Of a stretch of 64,000 bases of DNA, positions 49,493-57,863 are shown in pieces. The stretch is taken from positions 124,001 to 188,000 of the forward strand of contig JBMNIZ010000002.1 in the NCBI GenBank assembly GCA_050951405.1. Direction: 5' to 3'. Under the pieces are notes generated by a model, which ran no database searches, was not told where the DNA came from, and saw only the letters and a list, made by a program, of their open reading frames with translations. Both the position numbers and the translations under genes were made by a program. Each line of letters starts with the position of its first letter. Positions within the stretch are counted from its first letter, which is position 1. This DNA comes from JBMNIZ01 sp050951405. GTDB taxonomy: Bacteria > Bacillota > DULZ01.

Positions 49493-49524
49493 ATGAAAAA
49501 ATCCTTTGGGAGGTGCTGGAAAAT

Positions 49525-50103
49525 ATGGAGAAAATGCCTAAGCTCCATCTGGAAACAGTCTGGCCCCGGCTGCAGGGTTTTTACCCGTCCATGGGCGAAG
49601 ACGGAGGTAATTATACCGAGGTGATCCTGGAAAATGGGCAGCGCTTGACTGATCCCCGCAAGACTGGGACGGTCTTACGGGCCCTGGCCAGGGTGTTCGC
49701 CCTTGATATCAACCTGGTCCAGAAGAGAGCTCGGCAAGTCCTCAAATACTGCCGGGAAGTGCCGCTGGCTTTTTTTCCTGATTTAGTCTTGGTGCCGGTG
49801 AAAACTAGAGACGCTCCTTTTAAGGATGCGGGGACTCTGGGTTATGTTGTTTCATCCCGGATCAGCCACTGGGAACGGGCCTCCAAACCCTATGGGACCC
49901 GTATTTTCTTTGCAGACGGTACTTTTCTTGATACCATGACCATACCTCCTACCGTTCGCCGAAGATTGGCAGAGGCCCAGATGATCCTGGAAGAGTTTCG
50001 ACGCTGCCATCCTTATTTCTACTCAAATTTGCATGGTGCGGAGGGAAGCCGTTTTTCCATGTTTTTGGCGGACAAGGGCTGCAAATATTGCCCGCCCAGG
50101 TAG
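49525..50103 (+). CDS. Unknown protein with possible ComK-like region
   Basis: 192 aa from the ATG at 49525 (GGGAGG upstream; a GTG at 49513 is inside the site). No signal peptide or metal motif, although Cys-Lys-Tyr-Cys occurs near the C-terminus. The middle region VPLAFFPDLVLVPVKTRDAP..LGYVVSSRISHW..GTRIFFADGTFLDTMTIPPTVRRRLAEA recalls the order of ComK (VPIMV..FPT..CGWISHVHV..VTFSNGKTMELPIS). The match is weak and ComK orthologues are mainly in Bacillales, so I call it hypothetical. Strong own promoter. Confidence 0.5.
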   Translation: MEKMPKLHLETVWPRLQGFYPSMGEDGGNYTEVILENGQRLTDPRKTGTVLRALARVFALDINLVQKRARQVLKYCREVPLAFFPDLVLVPVKTRDAPFKDAGTLGYVVSSRISHWERASKPYGTRIFFADGTFLDTMTIPPTVRRRLAEAQMILEEFRRCHPYFYSNLHGAEGSRFSMFLADKGCKYCPPR

Positions 50104-50198
50104 GCTCATAGTTTTTGCAATAATTAAATACGGCTGCAGGATTTGGCCGGTAGGGAGAGAAGTGTTTTACAGATAATTCACTGGCGGGAGGGGTAATC

Positions 50199-51695
50199 AT
50201 GAGACTGGCAAGGTTCAAAGCAATTTTTCTGGCATTGTTTTTTCTGGGGAGCATCTTGATTTTCCTACCGGCGGCTCCGGCAGCGGGCGAAAACGTTCCC
50301 TTGACCGAGATCAAGGCCTACATAAAAGATTTTTATGTGGAAGAAGTGGATGAGGAAATTTTGCGGAAGGAGCGGGTGGAGGAGATTTTCCAGGCGCTGG
50401 GCGATCCATACAGTTTTTATATGGACCCCAAGGCATTTGGCAACTTTCTTATTTCCACGGACCAGGTTTATTCGGGCGTGGGCTTGCAGGTGGAAACAAG
50501 AGACGGCTATATTACAGTGGTGAAGGTCTTTCCCGACACCCCCGCAGAAAAAGTTGGATTGAGGCCCGGCGACCGGATTGTGTCGGTCAATGGATTGGAC
50601 GTGAGGGGGAAAGCCCAGGGGGAAGTGGTGGAGCTGATCCGGGGCGAGCCGGGGACGGTGGTGCTCTTGGGGATCAGCCGTCCGGGGGAACAGGAACTTC
50701 TCCTCTTTTCCATCACCCGGGCAGTCATTCAGCTGCAGCCTTTGCAGAAGGCCATGCTGGAGAAAGGAATTGGCTACATTAAGTTGGATTCCTTTACGCC
50801 CACAGCCTCTGAGGAATTTGATGAAGCGATAGAAGCCCTGCGGCAGGAGGGGATGGAAGGCCTGATTTTTGATTTGCGGGGCAATGCCGGAGGCTATCTA
50901 TCCAGCGCCTTGGGGATTGGAGCCGACTTTGCCGGCGTGGGAGAGCCTCTTTTGCATGTGGTCAATCGGGAAGGCAAGATGCGCAGCTACCGTTCACTGA
51001 CCCCGGCGTTCAGTTTTCCGGTAGTGATCTTGGTGGATAGGAATAGTGCCAGCGCTTCGGAAGTGGTGGCCGGTATTGCCCAGGATTACGGTACCGGTAT
51101 TTTGGTGGGGACCCGCACCTTTGGGAAGGCTTCGGTCCAGTCGGTTTTTCCCCTTTCCAACGGGGGCGGTTTGAAGCTGACCACGGCCAAGTATTTGACG
51201 CCCAAGGAAAGGGAAATTAACGGAGTGGGCTTGGAGCCTGATTATCTGGTGGAGGATCCGGAAGAACAATTGGCGCAAGCGGTGGAGATGCTGAAGAAGG
51301 AAATAGGTTCCCGCCCCGGCAGGACTGTGATCAGGGTCTTTCTACGAGAAGGCAAAGGGGAAGTAAATGGACAGGAAGTGGCCATCACACCTGTTCCTTA
51401 CGAGGCCGGGGGAAGGGTTTTTGTGCCTTTGCGTTTTCTGGAGCATCTGGGGGCAACAGTTTCCTGGGATGGAACAAATCGCCAGGCCACAGCGTCTATT
51501 GATGGAAAGAGTCTAATCCTGGGGGTGGGGCAAAAAGAGGCGAGATGGGCAGGGCAGGTTCGAGTAATGGAGCGGGCACCGGAATTGAAAGGAAACCGGA
51601 TTTATATCCCGCTGCGTTTTGTGGCGGAGCTTTTGGGGGCGGAAGTGGATTATGACGGTTTGAAAGAGGAAATTGTGATCACCCGCTGGGAATGA
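50199..51695 (+). CDS. S41 C-terminal processing peptidase with stalk domain
   Basis: 498 aa, GGAGGGG upstream. Signal peptide (AIFLALFFLGSILIFLPAAPAAG), PDZ domain (about 85-165, YSGVGLQVETRDGYITVVKVFPDTPAEKVGLRPGDRIVSVNG), and peptidase core with the nucleophile serine in NSASASE (282-288) and Lys310 in FGKASVQ. After residue 380 there is a copper-amine-oxidase-type stalk domain in two copies (YEAGGRVFVPLRFLEHLGATVSWD and ELKGNRIYIPLRFVAELLGAEVDYD). CtpA enzymes cleave envelope proteins and spore-related signals from the C-terminus. The added stalk may bind the wall. Placed just before the SLH gene. Confidence 0.92.
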   Translation: MRLARFKAIFLALFFLGSILIFLPAAPAAGENVPLTEIKAYIKDFYVEEVDEEILRKERVEEIFQALGDPYSFYMDPKAFGNFLISTDQVYSGVGLQVETRDGYITVVKVFPDTPAEKVGLRPGDRIVSVNGLDVRGKAQGEVVELIRGEPGTVVLLGISRPGEQELLLFSITRAVIQLQPLQKAMLEKGIGYIKLDSFTPTASEEFDEAIEALRQEGMEGLIFDLRGNAGGYLSSALGIGADFAGVGEPLLHVVNREGKMRSYRSLTPAFSFPVVILVDRNSASASEVVAGIAQDYGTGILVGTRTFGKASVQSVFPLSNGGGLKLTTAKYLTPKEREINGVGLEPDYLVEDPEEQLAQAVEMLKKEIGSRPGRTVIRVFLREGKGEVNGQEVAITPVPYEAGGRVFVPLRFLEHLGATVSWDGTNRQATASIDGKSLILGVGQKEARWAGQVRVMERAPELKGNRIYIPLRFVAELLGAEVDYDGLKEEIVITRWE

Positions 51696-51698
51696 TAA

Positions 51699-51722
51699 AG
51701 GATTTTTTTCCCACAAGTCGAA
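51699..51722 (+). promoter_or_regulatory. Conserved upstream motif AGGA-N14-GTCGAA
   Basis: Third copy of the two-block motif also seen before the phosphofructokinase and wzz genes. It lies 39 bases before the SLH protein start, in the 66-base gap after the CtpA stop. Confidence 0.4.
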
Positions 51723-51761
51723 GTTAGTAGAAAAATGTGTGCTTGAAGGAGAGGGATAAAA

Positions 51762-53789
51762 GTGCGGGGCAGAAAACTGATCATCGCCGTTCTGCTGGCA
51801 GTTTTGCTGTGCGGCTTGGCTTTGCCGGCTTGGGCGGCGCCTTTTCGAGATGTGGCGGGTCACTGGGCGGAGCAGAGTATAGCCAGGATGTATGCCAAAG
51901 GAGTGGTGGCTGGTTACGGGGAGGAATACAAACCCAACGACCCCATTACCAAGGAGCAGGCAGTGGTGATGCTGATCCGGGTGTTGGGTTTGGAAGCTGA
52001 AGCAAAGGATCAGACCATACCGGTAACTTTTCGCAATCCGGATAAAGTCAGCCCCTATGCCAGGCCGGCAGTGGCTTTGGCTGTGCAGCGGGGCATTGTG
52101 ACCGGAGGAGATCTGTTGGATTTTCAACCGCAAGCCCAGGCGAAAAGGTTTGAAATCGCTGTTTTGGTAGCCAGGGCTTTGGGTTTTGACGGTACCGGTT
52201 CCGGGGGCAGCCTGCCTTTTACCGACAGCAGTGAGTTGAACGAGCGGGCTTGGGCAGTGCCTTTTGTCCATTATGTTTACCAGCAGGGCATTATGAGCGG
52301 CGACACCAGCGGCGCTTTTCGCCCTATGGCTCCGGTGACCAGGGCGGAAATGGCTGCCGTTTTGACCAGGGTCGATGAGAAAGTGAATAAATTGGCGGCC
52401 AATTCCATTAAGGGCGAGGTTTTTTCCGTAAGCCCCTCCGCCCGTTCTTTGCTGGTCCAGGATGCCGGGGCCAATATCGTTACCATTCCGGTAGCCGAAC
52501 AGGCTCTGCTTTATCGGGGCGGCAAACAGGTTTCTTTGGATAAAATTGTCAAGGGAGACAAGGTCCTGGTGATCAAGAACTCCCAGGAGCAGGCTGTTTA
52601 CGTGGAAGTCATCCCCGCCGAACAGTTTTCCTATGATGAGACCGTGGTGAAGGGCACGGTGGAAACGGTCCAGCAGGGTACCCCGCTGAGAATTTCCGTC
52701 AGGACCTCCAGCGGTTTGGTCAGTTATTCCATCGGGGCTGATGCCAAGATATCCGTGGACGGCAAAGCAGCTTCTTTGAAAGACATCGTCCCCGGCCAGG
52801 AAGTCACTTTAGTCCTGAAGGGCAGTTCCGTATTGGAGGTCACTGGGAAAAATGCCGAGAGAGAGGTTTCGGGAAAAATCACGGCTGTGAACCGGGGTAC
52901 GGTGGTGACAGTAACTGTTAAGGAAGACACTGGCGGAGAAATCAGTTATACTTTGAGCAGCTTGGCCAAGGTTTACCTGGATTACCGGGAAGCGGACCCG
53001 GATGCATTGGTGGCAGGGCAGACCGTAACTTTTACCGCTCTTGGCCGGGAGATTTCCCGCATTTATGCTGCCAGTGTGCAGGGGTCTGCGAAAGGGATCC
53101 TGCTGGGAGTGGAGTTTTCGCCCAGGGAGACCATCAAGGTGAAGGTGGAAGTGGCGAAGGACCAGTGGGAGGAGCAGGTTTTTGAAGTGGCCGAGAACGC
53201 CCGCATTCGCCGGGATCGGCTCAGCGCCAGCCTGAGGGATCTGGTGCCCGGTGACGCAGTGGAACTGGAACTGAAGAATAACAAAGTGACGGAGATATAT
53301 GCGGAGAAAGTGGAGCTGGAGACAGAAGGGCGGATTGTGGCCATTACCCTGTCCTATAATCCTGCCATTACCATTGTGGATGAAAAGGGACAGGAGGCCA
53401 CCTATAAAATTGCTTCTGATGCCCGCATCCGCCGGGATCGGGTCCGGATTTCCGTCAATGATCTGAAGGTGGACGATTATGTCTACCTGACCGTGGAAGG
53501 CCAAGTGGTTGTGGATATGAAGGTGGAGGAGCGCATCACCAAGAGTTATCTGGTGGGCACCATTGAAAACATTAATACCAAGGCGGAGGTTTTTGTTATT
53601 TCCAGTGCCGACGCCAACGATCTATACGGCCAGAGCATTTTTGTGGACAGCAATACCCTGATCCTGAAGTTTAACAAGGAAATCAGGTTCCGGGATCTGG
53701 CCGTGGGGGATAAGGTCGTTGTCGTGGGGAGCAGAGATGCGGGCCTGTTCATGGCGGAGACGGTTTTGATCATCAGCGCGGAGAAATAA
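51762..53789 (+). CDS. SLH-domain surface protein
   Basis: 675 aa, GTG start with GGAGAGGG upstream. Signal peptide (KLIIAVLLAVLLCGLALPAWA), then three S-layer homology modules (about 27-70, 90-135, 150-200): FRDVAGHWAEQSIARMYAKGVVAGYGEEYKPNDPITKEQAVVML, and so on. The rest consists of repeated beta-modules of about 75-80 residues (GEVFSVSP.., GTVETVQQ.., GKITAVNR.., GRIVAITL.., GTIENINT..). The SLH modules bind pyruvylated wall polymer, anchoring the protein at the cell surface. Same style as the truncated protein at the left edge of the window. Confidence 0.92.
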   Translation: MRGRKLIIAVLLAVLLCGLALPAWAAPFRDVAGHWAEQSIARMYAKGVVAGYGEEYKPNDPITKEQAVVMLIRVLGLEAEAKDQTIPVTFRNPDKVSPYARPAVALAVQRGIVTGGDLLDFQPQAQAKRFEIAVLVARALGFDGTGSGGSLPFTDSSELNERAWAVPFVHYVYQQGIMSGDTSGAFRPMAPVTRAEMAAVLTRVDEKVNKLAANSIKGEVFSVSPSARSLLVQDAGANIVTIPVAEQALLYRGGKQVSLDKIVKGDKVLVIKNSQEQAVYVEVIPAEQFSYDETVVKGTVETVQQGTPLRISVRTSSGLVSYSIGADAKISVDGKAASLKDIVPGQEVTLVLKGSSVLEVTGKNAEREVSGKITAVNRGTVVTVTVKEDTGGEISYTLSSLAKVYLDYREADPDALVAGQTVTFTALGREISRIYAASVQGSAKGILLGVEFSPRETIKVKVEVAKDQWEEQVFEVAENARIRRDRLSASLRDLVPGDAVELELKNNKVTEIYAEKVELETEGRIVAITLSYNPAITIVDEKGQEATYKIASDARIRRDRVRISVNDLKVDDYVYLTVEGQVVVDMKVEERITKSYLVGTIENINTKAEVFVISSADANDLYGQSIFVDSNTLILKFNKEIRFRDLAVGDKVVVVGSRDAGLFMAETVLIISAEK

Positions 53790-53799
53790 CACAAATCGT

Positions 53800-54050
53800 G
53801 GGGGGCGACGCCTGGAACGGTCGTCGGATGCCAGATATCGGTCTTCAGTCGTCAGGCGTCAGATATCAGAATTAGGGTCATCCTTTTGGGTCGCGGGCTG
53901 ATGTGGTCATCAGCCCCTACGTGGATCGGTAGTCGGATGTCAGAATACAGTCGCCGGAATTTGGGGTTATCCGTTTATACGGGGCGTGATCAAAAACGCC
54001 CCGTATATTTTTTTTGCAAATACGGGGCGGTGACCGCATGGTCCCACCAA
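53800..54050. repeat. Dispersed hairpin/heptamer repeat, cluster 8
   Basis: Plus-strand heptamer arrays at 53818-53880 (9 units) and 53927-53968 (6 units). Each array is followed by a TTATCC/TCATCC-type spacer. Hairpins: GGGCTGATG..CATCAGCCCCTAC (53895) and ATACGGGGCGT..ACGCCCCGTAT (53978-54007), the latter followed by seven T and able to end transcription from the SLH gene. A broken third copy (ATACGGGGCGGTGACCGCATGG) starts at 54020. Beyond it, 54050-54188 shows no clear promoter. Confidence 0.88.
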
Positions 54051-54188
54051 TTGTGACGAATTGAGTCGATAAAGGTAGAATGGAATGGTTCTCATATGTC
54101 CTTTTATTTGTTAAAATAACATAAGGAAAAGTTTAGCTGATTGTGAAGTAAAGTTAATGCCGTACGGGCCGGCAGTGGAGGATTACAA

Positions 54189-55331
54189 ATGGAGAGTGTG
54201 AAAAATAATTCTTTACGGCACCGGGTATTTAATGTGGTTTTTCTGGTAGGCATTTTTATGTCATTTTCCTCCAGTTTGGTGAATTATTTTTTGGGTTTAG
54301 GAACGGCACTCGTCTTAATAACATTTGCTTGTGGAGCTATTACTGTAGCATTATACATCGTCTTCAAAATCAGTGGAAATTTTGACCTGGTGGCCTTGAT
54401 CATCGTCATTTGCTTGAGTTTTGTTTTTTTTCCAACCATGTGGTTTGTTAACGGGGGAACGTATGGTGGCATACCCTATTTCATGATCATAAATGCCGGA
54501 GTCATTGCCTTATTACTTGTCGGCGTAAAAAGGAAAATAATCTTTTCTCTATTTACGCTGGTCAGTATTGCTTTAATCGTCATTGAACATCAGAGGCCGG
54601 ATTTGGTATTGGGATATGACTCCGAATTAATCAGATATATAGATGTGTCTTCTTGCTTTTTTATCTGTTTATTGTCTATTGTAGTTTTAATTGCTGTTCT
54701 GATAGACAGTTATATGGCCGAACTGCAAAAATCTCAGCAGTACCTGGCCACCCTTGAGAAAAAGAACAAGGAAATAGCGGTGGCGAAAGAGAAAGCAGAA
54801 GAACTGAACAGGCTATTGAATGAAGAAAAACAAAAACTGCAGCAGCTTTCCATCACTGATTGTTTAACAGGAACTTTTAACAGAGGCTTTATTACCTCCT
54901 GCTTAGAGGAAGAAATACAAGCGTCCCGCCGCAAACAGAAAAAGCTGACTGTAGCCATGGTTGATATCGATAATTTTAAGAATATAAATGATACATACGG
55001 GCACTTATATGGAGACTATGTTTTAGAGAGGATAGCCCAGGTAATTATCTGCAACCTCAGGCAAACTGACACCGTCGGGCGTTATGGAGGTGACGAGTTT
55101 TTAATTATCTTGCGTAACACCAGCGGAGAGGAAGCATATGCCATTTTGGAGCGTATTCGCCAAAAGATTTTAGAACTGGAATGGGATCATGATTTAAAAG
55201 TATCCATTAGTGGCGGTGTCATCGAAGCAGGCGATGACGATTTGACCGATTTATTGGTTAAGGTTGATCAGTTATTATATAAAGCTAAATATAAGAGCAA
55301 AAACCTGATCGAGAAAGACTTTGGCGGCTAA
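54189..55331 (+). CDS. Membrane-bound diguanylate cyclase (GGDEF)
   Basis: 380 aa, GGAGG upstream. Six predicted membrane helices in the first 180 residues, a coiled linker (LEKKNKEIAVAKEKAEELNRLLNEEKQKL), then a GGDEF domain (TDCLTGTFNRGFI, VDIDNFKNINDTYGH, RYGGDEF near 300). The active-site GGDEF is intact, so it should make cyclic di-GMP. No RxxD inhibitory site is obvious. The N-terminal sensor is unassigned. Confidence 0.92.
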   Translation: MESVKNNSLRHRVFNVVFLVGIFMSFSSSLVNYFLGLGTALVLITFACGAITVALYIVFKISGNFDLVALIIVICLSFVFFPTMWFVNGGTYGGIPYFMIINAGVIALLLVGVKRKIIFSLFTLVSIALIVIEHQRPDLVLGYDSELIRYIDVSSCFFICLLSIVVLIAVLIDSYMAELQKSQQYLATLEKKNKEIAVAKEKAEELNRLLNEEKQKLQQLSITDCLTGTFNRGFITSCLEEEIQASRRKQKKLTVAMVDIDNFKNINDTYGHLYGDYVLERIAQVIICNLRQTDTVGRYGGDEFLIILRNTSGEEAYAILERIRQKILELEWDHDLKVSISGGVIEAGDDDLTDLLVKVDQLLYKAKYKSKNLIEKDFGG

Positions 55332-55372
55332 TGGAGGCCGCTTCAAAAAAACAAGGAGAATGGAGGAACACC

Positions 55373-55729
55373 ATGATTTTTGTATGTTATCCCAGATGCA
55401 CTACCTGCCGGAAAGCTAAGCAATGGCTGGAGGCAAAGCAGGTTCACTTTGAAGAAAGGAATATCAAAGAAAATAATCCCACAATCGGGGAATTGAAGGA
55501 TTGGCATAAAAAGAGCGGCTTGCCTCTGAAGAAGTTTTTCAATACCAGCGGGCAGCTATATCGGAAACTGAATCTGAAGGAAAAGCTCCCCACCATGAGC
55601 GAGGATGAACAGTATAAGCTGCTGGCTTCAGACGGTATGATGGTGAAGCGTCCCATTCTTGTGGGTGACGGCTTTGTGCTGGTGGGCTTTAAGGAAGCTG
55701 ATTGGGAAGCTGCCCTTGGCGCTAAATAA
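55373..55729 (+). CDS. ArsC/Spx-family thioredoxin-fold protein
   Basis: 118 aa from the ATG at 55373 (GGAGG at a spacing of 7). A redox motif CTTC at the N-terminus (YPRCTTCRKAKQWLE), then NIKENNPTIGELKDWHKKSGLPLKKFFNTSG and RPILVGDGFVLVGFKEADW. This is the YffB/Spx-like branch of the arsenate reductase family, common in Firmicutes and not necessarily arsenic-related. Starts 41 bases after the cyclase stop. A weak GGGCGGT/ACCGTCC stem follows at about 55783-55808. Confidence 0.88.
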   Translation: MIFVCYPRCTTCRKAKQWLEAKQVHFEERNIKENNPTIGELKDWHKKSGLPLKKFFNTSGQLYRKLNLKEKLPTMSEDEQYKLLASDGMMVKRPILVGDGFVLVGFKEADWEAALGAK

Positions 55730-55890
55730 GCCGATCTTTGAAAGGTTGTTATTGGCATAAAGGAATATACATAAAATATGAGGGCGGTACTTTAAAAGGA
55801 CCGTCCTTAATATTTACAGGAGCTTTTTGCTTGGAGCGACAAAAAGAATGAGAAAATTGGCAAAGGTTAAAAGAAGGAGGTGTTTACATA

Positions 55891-57048
55891 ATGGAGGCCA
55901 GCAAAAGATACGGCGGCTTTGAAGTGGGCCCCATCAGACCGCCCAGCGAGGCGAAAAGTCTCCTCATCAGGGTCACCAGAAATTGCCCATGGAACAAGTG
56001 CAAATTCTGCGGACTGTATAAAGGGACGAAATTCAGCATTCGCCCCAAGGAGCATGTGATCAAAGATATTGATTTAGTGAAAAGATGGACGGATTTATTT
56101 CAGGCTGCTGAAGATGTTGATGCTCAGACCCGGAAAAGCATGATCGATGATTTGAAAAGGGAACTTGGCGAGGAGCAATTATTCCTTTACCGTTCTGCCC
56201 TACATTGGTACCAAAATGGGATGAAGTCCGTATTTCTACAAGATTCCAACAGCCTGGTGATTAAAGCCGATGACTTAATAGAAATTATCACGCACCTGAA
56301 GAAACGGTTTCCAGGAATAGAAAGGATCACTTCTTATGCCCGCTCTGAAACAGTGGTCCGCATCAGCGATGAAGATTTAAAGCGCATAACGGAGGCCGGA
56401 CTGGATCGAATCCATATTGGCATGGAAACCGGGTCGGATACGATTTTGCAGTTAGTCAGAAAAGGTACCACAAAAGCCAAGCAAATACTGGCAGGTCAAA
56501 AAATCAAAAAAGCGGGCATGGAGCTGTCGGAGTATTATATGCCCGGTTTGGGCGGTCATGAATATTCGGATTTAAATGCATTGGAAACAGCGGATGCCCT
56601 TAATCAAATCAATCCCGATTTTATCCGCATCAGAACCTTTGCTTTAACCGAGCATTCTCCACTGAAGGAGGATTATGAGCAGGGGGTTTTTACCAGGACC
56701 AATGATACAAAAATGATCCAAGAGCTTCTTTTGATGATTGAAAACCTGCAAGGGATCAGCAGCACCATCATAAACAGCGACCATACCCTCAATCTTCTTC
56801 CTGAAGCGGAGGGGCGCCTGCCGGATGATAAGGAAAAGATCATTGCCCTATTAAAAAGCTACCTGGATTTACCTGAGAGGGAAAAGATGATTTACAGAAT
56901 AGGCCGTAGAACCGGAATGATGCACAGTCTTCAGGATTTGGAACAAAGCGCCAAGAGAAATCATGTGCAAATATTAATGAAACAATACGGCATCAACGAA
57001 AACAACGCAGATGCTTTTGTTGATAATTTGTTAAAAAGGTTTATATGA
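55891..57048 (+). CDS. Radical SAM protein
   Basis: 385 aa, AAGGAGGTG upstream. The cluster-binding cysteines are Cys32, Cys37 and Cys40 (NCPWNKCKFC, a C-x4-C-x2-C spacing also seen in other proteins of this group). A glycine-rich SAM-binding strand follows (LDRIHIGMETGSD), and SYARSETVVRISDEDLKRITEAG gives the TIM-barrel layout. Substrate unknown; B12 and SPASM domains are absent. Stands alone between the ArsC-like gene and a repeat cluster. Confidence 0.9.
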   Translation: MEASKRYGGFEVGPIRPPSEAKSLLIRVTRNCPWNKCKFCGLYKGTKFSIRPKEHVIKDIDLVKRWTDLFQAAEDVDAQTRKSMIDDLKRELGEEQLFLYRSALHWYQNGMKSVFLQDSNSLVIKADDLIEIITHLKKRFPGIERITSYARSETVVRISDEDLKRITEAGLDRIHIGMETGSDTILQLVRKGTTKAKQILAGQKIKKAGMELSEYYMPGLGGHEYSDLNALETADALNQINPDFIRIRTFALTEHSPLKEDYEQGVFTRTNDTKMIQELLLMIENLQGISSTIINSDHTLNLLPEAEGRLPDDKEKIIALLKSYLDLPEREKMIYRIGRRTGMMHSLQDLEQSAKRNHVQILMKQYGINENNADAFVDNLLKRFI

Positions 57049-57074
57049 AGCCTTGCTTATTGTAATATTATTGC

Positions 57075-57305
57075 GGTAGGGAAAGGGGCGATGACCGGAG
57101 CGGTCGCCGGTGTCAGATATCGGTCGTCAGTCGTCAGAATACAGTGGTCGGTATTCGGGTCATCCTTTCGGGTCAACGGGCTGATGTGGTCATTGGAACG
57201 GTCGTCGGCCGTCAGACGTCAGGATTCGGTAACATCGGTCCGACCATTCCAACCTCCAACATCTAACTTCCAACCTCTATCCAGCCGCAGGGGTCATTGT
57301 GTTCG
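57075..57305. repeat. Dispersed hairpin/heptamer repeat, cluster 9
   Basis: Plus-strand heptamer arrays 57101-57162 (9 units, one shortened to 6 bases) and 57199-57233 (5 units), a second-type array 57244-57285 (CCATTCC, AACCTCC, AACATCT, AACTTCC, AACCTCT, ATCCAGC), and worn hairpin arms GGGGCGATGACC (57086) and GGGCTGATGTGGTCAT (57178). The second-type array is nearly identical to that at 26193-26234, 31 kb away. Confidence 0.85.
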
Positions 57306-57640
57306 GTGAATAGCCCTGCATTATACCCGTCTTGCAGGCTTTTGCTATGTAGCCGTAGAATTGATCAGTCTTACGTACATCCACACAGGAGGAAAGGTCT
57401 CCTTCTTCAGTGGCGAAATACCGAGACGCGTAAAAATACCAGCTTTTTGCGGATTAAAGTGTTACACTTCACCGCAATATGGTGTAAAATTGAGATAACA
57501 AAAAAATAAACCTGCCAGTAAGCAAGGAAGGAAGAAAGCGATACCGGTATATGGTAATACAATAACAGCTTGCTTTGAGAGATTTTTTTAAATCAAAAAA
57601 TTAAGTTAATCGTAAGTTTAATTTCCGTTCATATTTTGGT
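57306..57640. other. Intergenic region without recognised gene
   Basis: Between two repeat clusters; A/T-rich toward the right. It holds a GGAG..CTCC dyad near 57390-57410 and short ORFs without ribosome sites. I see no RNA gene, riboswitch or transposon remnant that I can name. Confidence 0.4.
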
Positions 57641-57649
57641 CAGGCTGCG

Positions 57650-57840
57650 GCTCTGCGGTAGGGGCAGGGTTTTGTCCCCGCCCTGAACGGTAGTTGGATG
57701 TCAGATGTCGGACGTCGGAATGTGGGTCATCCTTTTGGGTCGCGGGCTGATGTGGTCATCAGCCCCTACCTCAATCCCGCAAATCACGTTAAAAATGTAG
57801 GGGGCGATGACCACATGGACTCGATGCGGGCTGGAATCTC
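57650..57840. repeat. Dispersed hairpin/heptamer repeat, cluster 10
   Basis: GTAGGGGCAGGG..CCCCGCCC hairpin (57659), a plus-strand array at 57688-57729 (CGGTAGT, TGGATGT, CAGATGT, CGGACGT, CGGAATG, TGGGTCA), GGGCTGATG..CATCAGCCCCTAC (57746), the linker TCAATCCCGCAAATCACGTT, and a left arm GTAGGGGGCGATG at 57798 that is cut off. It ends just before the second cyclase gene. Confidence 0.87.
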
Positions 57841-57863
57841 AAAATATATGTTGAGGGGTAATT

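Noticed and set aside
53978..54188. Cyclic-di-GMP riboswitch ahead of the first diguanylate cyclase
   Set aside because: No GEMM-I or GEMM-II conserved elements are present; the structure there is a dispersed-repeat hairpin.
57297..57509. 70-codon ORF between repeat clusters 9 and 10
   Set aside because: Starts in a repeat, lacks a ribosome site and has no recognisable domain.
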